The notes: generated by a model from the sequence alone, not told the origin. DNA of 64,000 nt from Halomonas sp. UBA3074 (GCF_002366715.1 NZ_DFBS01000045.1:1-64000); one strand, 5' to 3'; shown: positions 42,377 through 52,800, counted from the first letter of the stretch. Made by a program: numbers and translations.

Positions 42377-43585
42377 ATGAGAACAGGGGTGGATGGCTTT
42401 CAAGGCCAGCGGTTGAACCAACTGCGCATGGCCCAAAATCTGACCCTCGCGGAGCTGGGGGAGCACATAGGCCGCTCTTCCAGCACGGTGTCGGCCTGGG
42501 AAAAAGGCTCTCAGCTACCAGAGGCCGAGTCGTTTGATCGCCTTTGCCACGTGTTTAACGTTTCTCGTATGTGGTTTTTGAAGCCTGTTCCTTCTGCTGT
42601 TCAGGAAAACCAACGACCTTATTTTTTCCGTTCTCAAGCCTCTGCTCATAAACAAGCGCGTGAAAGGTCACAGCTCTATTTAGCGTGGCTACAAGAAATC
42701 TCCGACTTCTTTCAGGAGGCGATGGATTGGCCAGAAGTCAATGTGCCGATGCTGGAGGCCGGCGACTGCCGATTGATCAGCGACGAAGAAATAGAAGATA
42801 TCGCCAGAGAGTGCCGTGAGGCTTGGAAGTTAGGTTCTGCCCCTATCCCAAATGTTATCCAGGTCATGGAAAATGCGGGGATTATTTGTACCCGCGCCAC
42901 GTTAGGGCACGTCAAAATGGACGGTGTTTCTCACGTCTCCGTTTTAGATGGCCGACCCTACGTGTTGATCGCTGAAGACAAAGCCAATGCCATTCGTAAC
43001 CGCTTTGATGCCGCGCATGAGCTAGGGCACGTGGTGTTGCACTCCAAGATACCGGCTGCGCAATACGCTAAAAAAGAGTTGTATGACCTGTTAGAAGGGC
43101 AAGCACACCGCTTCGCCAGTGCATTCTTGATGCCACCCGAGAGCTTTGCCCAAGAGGTGGTATGGCCAACGTTGGATAACCTGCTTTCGCTCAAGTCGCG
43201 CTGGAAGGTCTCGGTCGCGTCGATGATTGTGCGCTGCCGTGACTTATCGCTGTTGACGGAGCAGTTAGAGCTAAGGCTCTGGAAAGGGCGCTCGGCGCGT
43301 AAATGGACGAAGGGCGAACCAGGTGATGATGCGTTGGCTTTCGAGCAACCCAAGCTGATGATGCGCGGCGCGCACCTCCTGGTAGATAACGGCATCTTCG
43401 AACGCACCGAACTGGTTCACCAGATTGGCCTGCCGCCAGAGACGATTGAAATGCTGTGTAATTTACGCCCGGGTTACCTAAGCGTTCAGCCTGGCGCCGG
43501 AGACAACGTAGTGCCTCTCAAGCTCAAGCGTGAGACGGCAAGGTCTGGTCGGGCGAGACGAGCGGATGTATTGCCGTTCCCGTAG
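42377..43585 (+). CDS. XRE regulator fused to an ImmA/IrrE metallopeptidase
   Basis: About 402 residues. The N-terminal XRE helix-turn-helix is in 'LRMAQNLTLAELGEHIGRSS' followed by 'STVSAWEKGS'. A central linker leads to an ImmA/IrrE zinc-peptidase domain with the HExxH motif in 'FDAAHELGHVVLH' and a downstream Glu in 'GQAHRFASAFLMPP'. ImmA-type enzymes cut a repressor when signalled, and the fused form both binds DNA and carries the protease. ATG 42377 and ATG 42362 are both possible starts. It forms an operon with the unrecognised gene upstream, and the C-terminus ('ETARSGRARRADVLPFP') is basic. Confidence 0.88.
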   Translation: MRTGVDGFQGQRLNQLRMAQNLTLAELGEHIGRSSSTVSAWEKGSQLPEAESFDRLCHVFNVSRMWFLKPVPSAVQENQRPYFFRSQASAHKQARERSQLYLAWLQEISDFFQEAMDWPEVNVPMLEAGDCRLISDEEIEDIARECREAWKLGSAPIPNVIQVMENAGIICTRATLGHVKMDGVSHVSVLDGRPYVLIAEDKANAIRNRFDAAHELGHVVLHSKIPAAQYAKKELYDLLEGQAHRFASAFLMPPESFAQEVVWPTLDNLLSLKSRWKVSVASMIVRCRDLSLLTEQLELRLWKGRSARKWTKGEPGDDALAFEQPKLMMRGAHLLVDNGIFERTELVHQIGLPPETIEMLCNLRPGYLSVQPGAGDNVVPLKLKRETARSGRARRADVLPFP

Positions 43586-43970
43586 TAAAGGGATGATCGT
43601 AGCCAATCGAAGGGGCATTGCGGGCACCCAAGAGAGTAACGTCCTATGCAATTATGCTTTTCTTTGGTTAGAAACGTCTTACTTTTTTCCGTGTCACGGG
43701 GCTACCTTCATCAAATTATTTTTCTGTATATCCAGCCGGTGGTGGCAATCACTTTATTAGAAGACAATTGCCTGAAGCGCAATAGTATGAATATTTCGGC
43801 ATGGCACATTAAAGAACATGATTTTTTTAAATTAAAAGCTTAAATAAAGAAGAGGATTTTAGCTTTCTAATATTGTTTGATGTTTTAGGCATTAGTTAGA
43901 TTGCAGTGTTTATTTTGTATAAATGAATATATCTTATTGGGGAGTCCTATATCATTTAGGTCTGGTGAAA
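43586..43970. other. AT-rich gap between the XRE-ImmA gene and ptuB
   Basis: 385 bp with no supported gene; a plus-strand frame at 43646-43843 has no ribosome binding site and a low-complexity hydrophobic translation. No clear terminator hairpin was found between these convergent genes. Confidence 0.5.
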
Positions 43971-44834
43971 TCACATGTATACTCCGTCTAGTACACCCTC
44001 GTATTCAGGTTTATGACGAAAATTACGCAGGTAAGCTAAGCAGAAACTTGAAAAAGGAGCTTCTTTGCTACACATAATTCTCAAACGAGAAATAGCCTCT
44101 TCATACGCAAAATCATTATCAGCATCGCCCGTTTCCAGTTTATTGAAGTATCTAACGGCAGCTTTTACTTCCTGATTGATTCTATCACGAAGCTCAATGC
44201 GACAACGAACGAAATCAGAATGGTTAAGATTGTAGTACTGAATAGATTTATCTGCGCGCATAAATTTTCTTGCGTGTATTTTTTCGCTATATTTCGGCAT
44301 AGCCTCACCGTCTGGTTTGAAGTCTAGCAGTTGAACATCGGTTGCTTTTAAAGGATCTAACAATATTGGTTGTTCTTCTTCCAAATCGCATGTCGGTGTT
44401 TTCGCTCGCTTGATCTCTTCGCATAAGGGAAAGTGGTCTGCTTTTCCACCCGTTACCCCAGTTACTACGTCGGTACGTCGGCGGTTAGCTATAATACAGC
44501 TGAACCGATAGTTTTGAAGACAGAAGGCTAGCCACCAATAACCCTCATGGGGAAGGGTACTTGGCAACGTTTCTTGAACACGTTTTTTAGGACGAAAGTG
44601 GTCAACATCCACGTCAGTACCTTGCTGAGGAGCCTCGGTATACCAACACTTATGATTAAATAGCCCAGCTAGAACTGGCTTAACAGCCTTCCAATGCCCT
44701 TGGTTTTTTTCAATAATCGCGGATCGCTGCTTATCATCTTGAGCTGCAAGTAGAGAGTCAGATAGCTGCTGTGCTTTTTCTTGCCAGCCGTCTGGTAACG
44801 TGAGTCTATTATAATCAATACGTAAGTGCCTCAT
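43971..44834 (-). CDS. ptuB: HNH nuclease of Septu-type pair (PtuB/TIGR02646-like)
   Basis: 287 residues with an HNH-like nuclease region: 'CWYTEAPQQGTDVDVDHFRP' (Cys, Glu, then Asp-His-Phe), 'YWWLAFCLQNYRFSC' with the following 'IIANRRR' (Asn), and 'DHFPL'. This is typical of PtuB in Septu defence and of the TIGR02646 group in retron and restriction-linked systems. It overlaps the ATPase gene by four bases, so the two are coupled. The pair is thought to act with the ATPase holding the HNH nuclease until phage infection. The last gene of the type I restriction locus on this strand. Confidence 0.88.
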   Translation of the reverse strand: MRHLRIDYNRLTLPDGWQEKAQQLSDSLLAAQDDKQRSAIIEKNQGHWKAVKPVLAGLFNHKCWYTEAPQQGTDVDVDHFRPKKRVQETLPSTLPHEGYWWLAFCLQNYRFSCIIANRRRTDVVTGVTGGKADHFPLCEEIKRAKTPTCDLEEEQPILLDPLKATDVQLLDFKPDGEAMPKYSEKIHARKFMRADKSIQYYNLNHSDFVRCRIELRDRINQEVKAAVRYFNKLETGDADNDFAYEEAISRLRIMCSKEAPFSSFCLAYLRNFRHKPEYEGVLDGVYM

Positions 44835-46453
44835 TCTTTTTTTCCTTCCTGTTCGGCCGCCAGCATACGCTTTACGATTCCCTTTGCGCGTTCTTTACGA
44901 ATCCGTTGAAGTTCAGGTGTAATATTGACGGAATCGGTTTCTCTCTCTATCTCACGACGCATACGCAAATATTGAGCATACTCTTCATCCCAATGTGCTG
45001 TTGTGAAACCAAGATCCTCCAGTGCTTGATCAAGTTTTCTAAGTCGTTTGGCTTGTATAACAGATAACTCTGGCTTTTCCGTGTAGCGACGACGAAGTCT
45101 CAGTAAACGCTCGGTTGAGTTATCAAGAGTCGTGCGCAGCCCGAACATATCACTAGTGAGAATTCCGCCATACCCCATCCCTCTGGGGCTTTCCTCTGGC
45201 GGCTGTGCGTGTGCCTGAAAGCTATGGTCACGCCACATGACTTGTACTTGTTCTTTTTGAAGTTCCGCAATAGCCAGCGGGTGATGGGTGACCATTAGCA
45301 AATGACTAGTTTCATGGTTGGGCACAAACTCGCGCAGGAATTTGAGATACTTAACCGCCCATGATGGATTTAAATGTGTGTCGGGTTCGTCTAGCAAGAA
45401 TAATGAGTCTTTTCCGCCGGTAAATTTGAGTAGGCCAAGTACCGTAAGTAATTGTTGCTCTCCTTCACTAAGTTCTTTAAAGGTAATGGGATTGTGTGAA
45501 TAAGTTACTTTTACTCGAATATGAACTTCAGAAATGATCTCTGAAAGAACAGTGCTTTCAAGCATTTTGAAAAAAATACTTGGCGTGAGTTGTTTGGCAA
45601 TCTCATGTAGGCTATCAACTGAAGGTAAGAAAATATGAATAAAGTCGTTTTTGTCTTTCTTCCCTGTGAGGCTAGAGCTTTCATTACGTGTAGCTTTAAT
45701 TGGCGCTAAAGCATGGGGGTATAGTAACTCGATAAAGTCACGTACAACACCATCTGCACCCCAGAATGTGTCTTCTTTATCTTTTTCCCATGCAGGTCTA
45801 CGTAGTACAAAATGTACAGAGTCTAGGCCCTCTATGCCAAGCTCTTTCTGTAAAAAATAACGTTCTTTTTCTAGCTCTGGGCTCATAAAGAAAGCCATTA
45901 AAACAAACTGACTGTGGAGTGGTTTTGCATAAAAAAGTGATCTTATGTCAGCTCTTAAATCTGATTTACTGTAGAGTAGCTCTCGGTAATAGTTATCACG
46001 GTGTTTTCGAAAGTACTTCTCCAGACGGTCTGATGGCCCAGAATAGTAAGCAAACAAAAAATTAGGAAGAAATTCGGCCTGTTTGGTTTGTTTATCACGT
46101 CGAACCTTGGAGAAAGATACAGGCTTATAACCTGTTTTATCCTCATGTTTGTTTTTAACATAAATATGGTATTGTTTCGAAAGCGTTCCCCTATCTGGAT
46201 CAGCATCGATTTTTATATCATACCATTTAACCCAACCCTCTTCTCCGATTTGATAATTTAGTTCATAAGAAAATGGTGGGGACTCCCCTAAATCAAGATT
46301 GCGAAAAATGGCTACTAATGCTTCTAATACATTTGATTTCCCCGCACCGTTTTGCCCAACTACTACAGTCATTAGGTGTTTTTCATCAAAATCCACAGTG
46401 ACGTTTTCAAGATTCTTAAAGTGTGAGCGAATATACAGTTTATCGACTTTCAT
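44831..46453 (-). CDS. ptuA: AAA/ABC-type ATPase of Septu-type pair (PtuA-like)
   Basis: 540 residues. Walker A is 'VVGQNGAGKSNVLEAL' (near 33-40), the ABC signature is 'LSEGEQQLL', Walker B is 'LFLLDEPDTHLNP' and the H-loop is 'MVTHHPLA'. This SMC/RecF-like arrangement, with a helical insert between the motifs, fits PtuA and the restriction-system-associated ATPases. It starts nine bases after the end of hsdS and overlaps ptuB, so its expression is tied to the restriction operon. The C-terminus is rich in basic residues. Confidence 0.88.
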   Translation of the reverse strand: MKVDKLYIRSHFKNLENVTVDFDEKHLMTVVVGQNGAGKSNVLEALVAIFRNLDLGESPPFSYELNYQIGEEGWVKWYDIKIDADPDRGTLSKQYHIYVKNKHEDKTGYKPVSFSKVRRDKQTKQAEFLPNFLFAYYSGPSDRLEKYFRKHRDNYYRELLYSKSDLRADIRSLFYAKPLHSQFVLMAFFMSPELEKERYFLQKELGIEGLDSVHFVLRRPAWEKDKEDTFWGADGVVRDFIELLYPHALAPIKATRNESSSLTGKKDKNDFIHIFLPSVDSLHEIAKQLTPSIFFKMLESTVLSEIISEVHIRVKVTYSHNPITFKELSEGEQQLLTVLGLLKFTGGKDSLFLLDEPDTHLNPSWAVKYLKFLREFVPNHETSHLLMVTHHPLAIAELQKEQVQVMWRDHSFQAHAQPPEESPRGMGYGGILTSDMFGLRTTLDNSTERLLRLRRRYTEKPELSVIQAKRLRKLDQALEDLGFTTAHWDEEYAQYLRMRREIERETDSVNITPELQRIRKERAKGIVKRMLAAEQEGKKE

Positions 46454-46462
46454 AATCAGGCC

Positions 46463-48094
46463 TTAAGATTTTTCACTATTATCGGGCTTTGCCAAGGAAA
46501 ACCAGTCCTGTCCATCGTCACTACGCTCAAGTTTAACAATTGATTTATCGAAAGTTAGGGCTTGGCGGACATCCAAAAAGAATTTTTCGATTTCTTCAGT
46601 GTTACTATTGTTTGGATAACCAGCCGCAGATAATAATTGTTGTCCGCTTAGAGGTGTGCCTGCTTGCTTCAGAGCTTCGACTACTTCCAAGGGTTGTTTG
46701 CTCATAATTCTACCTATTTTTTTTACTCTCGCAGCTCGCTTGGGTTTCGGCTGTTTTTTTAAGGTTTCACGTTCGACTTTTATTCTAGCCAGTAACGCTT
46801 CGGCGCTGTTTTCACAGCTGATAAGGTTAGTATTGTCGAGGCGCCACTGTTCTGTAAGTTCGCCTCGAAAGGCCTTGGCTAGGATGGACTGGGGTAGGTT
46901 ATTCACCCGCGCCATCGCCTGATTGGCTTTTTGCTCTATATAGTCAGCGTAGACTAAGAGCTCATCTACACGATGCACAATTTCGGTTTGCTCTTCCAAT
47001 CTTGGGAAAGGAAATCGTAATTCATTAAGAATTTTTAAGTTGATGTTTTTCTGCGCAGTTGCTGGAGCAAATGATTCAAGGTTTTGTTTGTTGACATCGA
47101 TAAGATACTTAACGAAATATGCTAGTGTCTCCGTGTCTTTAGGAGTAAACCCTACAACACTATCTGGGAAGCAGGCATCAATTCCGAGTATAGCTGTATC
47201 AGCAATGTTTGCTGCGATAGTTATGCAAAGAGTTCCTCTAGGAAAAAGCCTACTTTGCTTAAGACCAAACTCGCTGTAAAATTTATTAGCTGAAACTATT
47301 TCACCGGCTGCGTTTGCCACTTCGCTAGTTTGAATAAACGGATACTCATTTCCGAACAATCTAAGATCGTTGCGAGGTCGGTGTTTGGACTTTCCTCTTT
47401 CTAGCTTACCTACCTCAGATAAGCTTCTGAATGACCAAGACGCGGGGTAGCCTTCTTGACTGTAGTCAGACTCGCTTCGCCACTCCTCCGTCAACCGCCC
47501 ACTCACTGCCGCCGCGAGCACGGACTGACGAAAGCGCTTGAGTATCTCGGGAATACGTTCAAGGCGGGCTTTGGTGCTGTCCACCTGCGCCAGAAGGGTG
47601 TCGAGCGTGTCGGCGATAACCTTTTGTTCGGCGAGGGGGGGAAGTGCGAACTCAAGCGCCTTCAAAACGTCAAGCCGTATTCCTTTGACGGTCGTTCCCG
47701 TTCCAAGCTGCTCTATTTTATAAGCAATGGAACGATACCAATAAACCAGATAATCCCGGTATATCTCCTCGGGTAAATAAAGGGCTTTGAGATCTTGATT
47801 AATTGCCGAGTCGAAGTGCGCTACAACGATTTTTCCTAGGCTCATTCGTGTAGCAATAATAGGCGTGCCAGCGGGAATAATGTTGGTGCTGCTATTTTCA
47901 ACCGCTTCCGACGAAATGTGGTCAATAGTATCGTCAAGAACATGCTTGTTCATGTCCTTGACACTCATCCACGGAATATCTCCACGATAATATTCTGGCT
48001 TGGATTTACTCGGAGTCCCGCCGCCAGTGATCTGCAAAATCACATTTTCTAGCGGCGTGCTAAGCCATTGCTGAGGAAGCGCTCGGTCTGTCAT
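46463..48094 (-). CDS. hsdS: Type I restriction-modification specificity subunit HsdS
   Basis: 543 residues. Two target-recognition domains are separated by conserved helices: the first begins 'LENVILQITGGGTPSK' and ends at 'FALPPLAEQKVIADTLDTLL'; the second begins near 'LSEVGKLERGKSKHRP' and ends at 'FPFPRLEEQTEIVHRVDELL'. Each recognition domain reads one half of a bipartite site. An unusual C-terminal addition of about 90 residues, after 'KPKRAARVKK', looks like a small winged-helix domain ('LEVVEALKQAGTPLSGQQLL'). The start overlaps the end of hsdM (TAATG). The recognised sequence is not predictable. Confidence 0.92.
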   Translation of the reverse strand: MTDRALPQQWLSTPLENVILQITGGGTPSKSKPEYYRGDIPWMSVKDMNKHVLDDTIDHISSEAVENSSTNIIPAGTPIIATRMSLGKIVVAHFDSAINQDLKALYLPEEIYRDYLVYWYRSIAYKIEQLGTGTTVKGIRLDVLKALEFALPPLAEQKVIADTLDTLLAQVDSTKARLERIPEILKRFRQSVLAAAVSGRLTEEWRSESDYSQEGYPASWSFRSLSEVGKLERGKSKHRPRNDLRLFGNEYPFIQTSEVANAAGEIVSANKFYSEFGLKQSRLFPRGTLCITIAANIADTAILGIDACFPDSVVGFTPKDTETLAYFVKYLIDVNKQNLESFAPATAQKNINLKILNELRFPFPRLEEQTEIVHRVDELLVYADYIEQKANQAMARVNNLPQSILAKAFRGELTEQWRLDNTNLISCENSAEALLARIKVERETLKKQPKPKRAARVKKIGRIMSKQPLEVVEALKQAGTPLSGQQLLSAAGYPNNSNTEEIEKFFLDVRQALTFDKSIVKLERSDDGQDWFSLAKPDNSEKS

Positions 48095-49308
48095 TAGGTT
48101 GCTTCCCCACCCATCATTTCCTGCACCAACACCCGCTGCCCGTCGGCTTCGTCCTCGGCCCCAAGCGCGCGCATCAGTCTATCCAACTCACCGAGCGCCT
48201 GCACCAGCTCGCTCATCGCTTCACCGGCCAGCACGCTGGGTTCGGGCAGGTCAGCGGCATCCACGCTGTCCTTGTCCTTGAGCCAGCTGATATCCAGCGA
48301 ATCGCCCTTGGTATCGCGAATCCACTCGCGGCTGAAGCAGCGCCAGCGGGATTTGGCGAGGCGGTCGTCACTCACCCCCTGGTTTTCTTCCGAGGCCTCG
48401 GCATCGACGGCGATCTCGTCGGCGTTGAATGACCATTCGCCCTCCTGCCGTGGGCTTTGGCCATTGGGGTCGTCGCCATAAACCGCCTCGAACGGTGTCA
48501 GGTGCTGCTCGCTAAAAGGCGTGCGCTTGCCGAAGCTCGGCATATTGGTGCGCAGGTCATACACCCAGATGTTCTCGGTGCAGCCTTCTTCTTGGTATTT
48601 ATCCGTGGCGCTGCCTTTGGTGGCCTTTCCTTTTGTAAAAAACAGCACGTTGGTCTTCACGCCCTGGGCGTAGAAGATACCGGTGGGCAAACGCAAAATG
48701 GTGTGCAAGTTGCACTTGTCCATCAGATCCCGGCGCACGTCGGTGCCCACGCCCGCTTCGAACAGCACGTTATCGGGCAAAACCACGGCGGCACGGCCAC
48801 CGGGTTTTAAGTTGCGGTAGATGTGCTGAAGAAAGGCGAGCTGCTTGTTGTTGGTCTTGAACGTTAGGTCGTCGCGGGTAATGCTGGCGTCGCCGCCTTT
48901 GCTGGTGCCGAAGGGTGGGTTGGCCAGGATGACATCGGCCTTTTTCAGCTTTGCGCCCGCCTGGCCCAAGGCGTTGCCGAGATGCACCACGCCTTCGTCG
49001 TCGCCTTCTATGCCATGAAGTAAACAGTTCATCAGCGCCAGGCGGCGGGTGCCGGGCACTAGTTCAATACCGATAAAGGCTTTGTTCTGCTGGAATAGCT
49101 GCTGCTGGGCGTCCAGGTCGGCTAGGTCGTCGGTGTGCGCTTTGATGTACTGGTCGGCGGCGGTTAAAAAGCCCGCTGTACCCGCTGCGGGGTCTTGAAT
49201 GAGTTCGCCGGGATGGGGCTTTAGGCAGCGTACCATGCTGTTGATCAGCGCCCGGGGCGTAAAGTATTGGCCCGCGCCAGATTTGGTCTCGTTGGCGTTC
49301 TTTTCCAA
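48094..49308 (-). CDS. hsdM: HsdM catalytic part (type I N6-adenine methyltransferase, split by a stop)
   Basis: 404 residues that contain the whole methyltransferase domain: the AdoMet site 'IQDPAAGTAGFL', the catalytic NPPF in 'VILANPPFGTS', and the 'TIGTTLRLPTG'-type region 'HTILRLPTGIFYAQGVKTNV'. It opens at a TTG (49308) with no good ribosome binding site. The preceding codons in the same frame read back through one TAA (49315-49317) to the N-terminal helical part. In intact relatives the junction reads 'GDLYEGLLEKNA', and here the Glu codon position is TAA. The two parts are therefore one gene broken by a nonsense codon. Confidence 0.88.
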   Translation of the reverse strand: MEKNANETKSGAGQYFTPRALINSMVRCLKPHPGELIQDPAAGTAGFLTAADQYIKAHTDDLADLDAQQQLFQQNKAFIGIELVPGTRRLALMNCLLHGIEGDDEGVVHLGNALGQAGAKLKKADVILANPPFGTSKGGDASITRDDLTFKTNNKQLAFLQHIYRNLKPGGRAAVVLPDNVLFEAGVGTDVRRDLMDKCNLHTILRLPTGIFYAQGVKTNVLFFTKGKATKGSATDKYQEEGCTENIWVYDLRTNMPSFGKRTPFSEQHLTPFEAVYGDDPNGQSPRQEGEWSFNADEIAVDAEASEENQGVSDDRLAKSRWRCFSREWIRDTKGDSLDISWLKDKDSVDAADLPEPSVLAGEAMSELVQALGELDRLMRALGAEDEADGQRVLVQEMMGGEAT

Positions 49309-49314
49309 CAGGCC

Positions 49315-49737
49315 TTAGTATAAATCCCCCAGGCCATCTTGCTGGGCGCTGAACCAGTCGATCTGATCCAGGGTTTTGATCATCTGTTCTAAATGGCGCG
49401 GCTCCCGCAGGCGGGTTTGCGCATCGGCGTACACGGCGCTGATCAGCGGGTCGGTATGAATCAATCGGCCGGTGCCGTCGCGGCCGCTGGAGAGGCTGAG
49501 CAGAATGCGCTTGTAGTCGTCCAGCAGGTTAATGCCAGATTTATTATTCAGATCCGTCCAGCGGCAGCCTTCCGGCAGCGGGTGCTTTTTCAAAATGCCC
49601 GCTTCGGTGTTCTCATGCACCATCTTGATAAACAGCAGCAGCACTAGCTCGGTGACGTAGTCGGAGTAGTTGATGCCGTCATCGCGCAGTACGTCACACA
49701 GATTCCAGAGTTTTTGAACGATGTCGTTATTGGTCAT
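49315..49737 (-). CDS. hsdM: HsdM N-terminal helical part (truncated by in-frame TAA)
   Basis: 140 residues that match the N-terminal domain of HsdM: 'VQKLWNLCDVLRDDGINYSD' and 'LVLLLFIKMVHEN', ending 'DGLGDLY' directly before TAA. This domain normally contacts HsdS and the DNA. AGGA lies five bases upstream of the ATG. No frameshift is needed to join it to the downstream frame; a single base change (for example GAA to TAA) explains the break. Whether the split halves assemble, the stop is read through, or methylation is lost cannot be told from sequence. Confidence 0.88.
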   Translation of the reverse strand: MTNNDIVQKLWNLCDVLRDDGINYSDYVTELVLLLFIKMVHENTEAGILKKHPLPEGCRWTDLNNKSGINLLDDYKRILLSLSSGRDGTGRLIHTDPLISAVYADAQTRLREPRHLEQMIKTLDQIDWFSAQQDGLGDLY

Positions 49738-49879
49738 GAGGTTCCTAGGGCGATAAAAAGCGATTGAAGCGCTGACATATATAGAAAAGGCCGGAATCTT
49801 TGCACGTCACCGTGCACATGTTAAGAAAATCCGTTTTTCTATACATGTGGCGGCTAGTTATAAAAACGAGATAGCGGCG
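49738..49879. promoter_or_regulatory. hsdR-hsdM intergenic control region
   Basis: 142 bp between hsdR and hsdM. TGCACG/CGTGCA (49801-49806 with 49811-49816) and ACATGT repeats form inverted repeats ahead of the methylase gene. A separate promoter for hsdM-hsdS-ptuAB is likely, distinct from that of hsdR. Confidence 0.4.
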
Positions 49880-52800
49880 TCACGCACTTTTGGGCGGCCA
49901 CATGGCTTCATTGAGCTCTTCCAGTACGTTATCCAACTGCTCCCCCAACACTTTATCCAGCTGCTTTGCGCCGCCTTGGAAGGCGGGGAGCTGGTTGACG
50001 GTGTCTCGGTCGAGAACCACTTCTTTGGTGAGCTGCTTGGCCAGCTTTCCTAGCCACTTGCGCTGGTTGGGCGTCCAGTCGTGCTGTGTATAGAGGCGAT
50101 CCATGGCATCGGCCACGCGCTGTTCAAACGGCTTTAATGGCTCGCCGAGGGCAGCGCGGCGAATGTGGCCGATGATGCTGGCGGCAATATCCTGGTTAGT
50201 GTGGTTGCGTACGGCACTTTGCAGGTTGGCTTCCGAGTAGCCGTGGTTATCCAGCAGTACTTTGACGTCTTTCAACTGTTGGCGGGTTAGGTTGCGAGGT
50301 TGGTTGACCACCACGGCTAGGGCGGCGGATTGGTTGATCTGCTCTTTGATGAACGTATTGAAGCTATCCAGGTAATCTTCTGGGCGTTTGTGAACGCCGT
50401 AGCTCTGGCTACGTTCGCGAATCTCATCGTCGTGGTCGGAAATCACCGGCATACGTTCGCTGCCCACTAGGTGCTTTACCTCGGCTAGCTGGTGTATCAG
50501 GCCGCTATGTTGGCGAAGAAATGCGGATGCCTGCCTTGGGCCCAGCTTATGTAAATGTTCATGGAGCTTGTTGGGCTCCACGCCCCACAGGTTTTGTAAG
50601 TCATCAAGCTTTTGTTTTAGAGCGGGTCTATTTTCCGCTTTGTTGTCGGCCTTACGCAGTACACGCATGACTTTTTGACTGAGCTGGCTTAACACGACAT
50701 CGGCTTGGCTTTCGCCCTGCTGTTCACCGGGGCTATTCAGGGCGTTTTCCAGCTGGTGCTCATCGGTCAGCTCATCTACCAACTGTTCAAGGCTGATATG
50801 GGGGTCTCGCACCAGCGGCTTCATGGTGTTGACCTCCGCCAGGGCGGCGTAGATATCCACCGGGTCGTAGATGGTGAAGACTGTCTTGCCGATCTCGTCG
50901 CAGCGGCGGGTGGCGCGGCCAATCATCTGTTCAAAAAGAATCCGCGAGCGTACCTGACGCATAAATACCAAGTGGCAGATTTTCGGTACGTCGATACCGG
51001 TGGTGAGTAGATCCACGGTAATCGCGATATTGGGGTAGCGCTCGTTTTTATAGCGGCGGATGAGTTGGTCGACCTTATCGCTTTTGCCGGTGATTTTAGC
51101 CACCGCTGCCTGGTTGTAGCTGCCGTTATAGAGCGCTTTGAAGGCGTCATCCAGCAGCCGTTTGACCATATCAGCTTGAAGGTCGGTGGCGCAGAAAATC
51201 AGCGTTTTTTCATCGCCAAACGGGTCGAGCTCTTCGGCCAGTTGCTCGCAGATCACGCGGTTGAAGTTTTCATTGATAACCTGACGATTGAAAGCGTCGA
51301 CGTCAAAGCGCAGCTCGTCTTCAAGCTCGGTGGTATCGACTTCGCCGGTTTGGGTATTGATCACCTCGATGGGCTTCCCTTTCTCAAACAGGATGCCCTC
51401 TTGGGTTAGCAGGGTTTCATAGCGGATGGGCGGCTCGTGGTCGATCAGCCAGTCGTCCGCTACCGCTTCTCGATAGGAATAGGTGTAAACCGGCTTACCA
51501 AAAATCTCACTGGTATGCTTGGCCGGAATGGCGGTGAGCGCGATTTTGACCGCATCAAAGTAGTCGAGCACCCGGCGATAGCTGGAGAGGTACTGGCTGG
51601 CGTCGCGGGTAGCTAGCTCGCCTTCAGTCATCTCCTGGTCCAGCGTATAGCCGCGGTGGGCTTCGTCGATGATGATGCAGTCGAATTGATCAATGGGCGG
51701 CGGTGTATCGCTGGCAAAGATGCGTTTCACCATGGCCTGCACGGTGGCCACCTGTACGCGGGTTTCCGCTTCTGCTGCCATATCGCCCAGTTCTGCCACG
51801 TTGTAGATTTTACTTAGGGTTTGGTTCTGCTCCAGCGGCGCTTCGTTGAAGGCATCAATGGCTTGATCGCCAAGGGCGGTGCGATCAACTAGAAACAAAA
51901 TGCGGTGAAAACGCTCGGTTTTTAGAAACCGGTACATCAGGCCAATAATGGTGCGCGTCTTGCCGGTACCGGTGGCCATGGCTAGCAGGGCAGAACGGGT
52001 GCCGTGAGCTAGGGCGTGTTCAGTCGCCAGAATTGCTTTTTGCTGGTACTCCCTGAGCCGCAGGTAACCAAAAGGCTCTTGTTTGAGCAGCTTGTCGGCG
52101 TTTTCTCGATCGCGTTCCAGTAGATTTAATAGGCCACCGGGAGTATGAAAGCGGGGTAAAGCGCGGCGAGTGTTGCTGGGTTCCCGTGTATCTCGAAACC
52201 AGGTGCCCGACTGTTCAGCAAGCTGAGGCAGATAAGGGCGTCCGTTGCAGGAGTACACGAAAGGTACTTTAAAGTGTCCTTCTTCATCAGCGGGCCATGC
52301 AATGGTTCGCCCGGCAAGTTCCCAGGCACCGACCAGCGGTGGCTCAACGCTTAGGCCTTTGCTGTAGCGTTCAGATTGATCAATCTTGCCCGCGACATTG
52401 GTGTTTTCTTTCTTGGCTTCTACGACAGCAATTGGCGTTAAGCCGCAAAACAGCACGTAGTCTGCTCGTTCCTTTTGCCCATTGATTTGATGCGCTGGCT
52501 GAGTGGGCCATTCGGCAATAGCGCGGTAAGAGCCTTTCTTTGGGCGAGCGCCTTTTTGATAGGTCATCTCTTGGCTGTCGGCTTCCCAGCCTGCTTCATT
52601 GAGCTGCTGATCGATCAGTATGCGTGTCAGCTCTTCACTCAGTACTAATGTGTCGCTAGCGGCTTTGGTGTTACTGGCTACCTGCTGGCGCTGCTGATTA
52701 ACGCTGTTTTCGCCCTGTGCGGTGAGCTGTGTTTGCAGGGCACGGATTTTGGCTTCGTAAGCCTGTTGCTGCTGGATGAGTGCCTGTTCGTGGCTTTGCG

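Noticed and set aside
43646..43843. 65-codon plus-strand frame rich in hydrophobic residues
   Set aside because: AT-rich low-complexity translation without a ribosome binding site; more likely chance.
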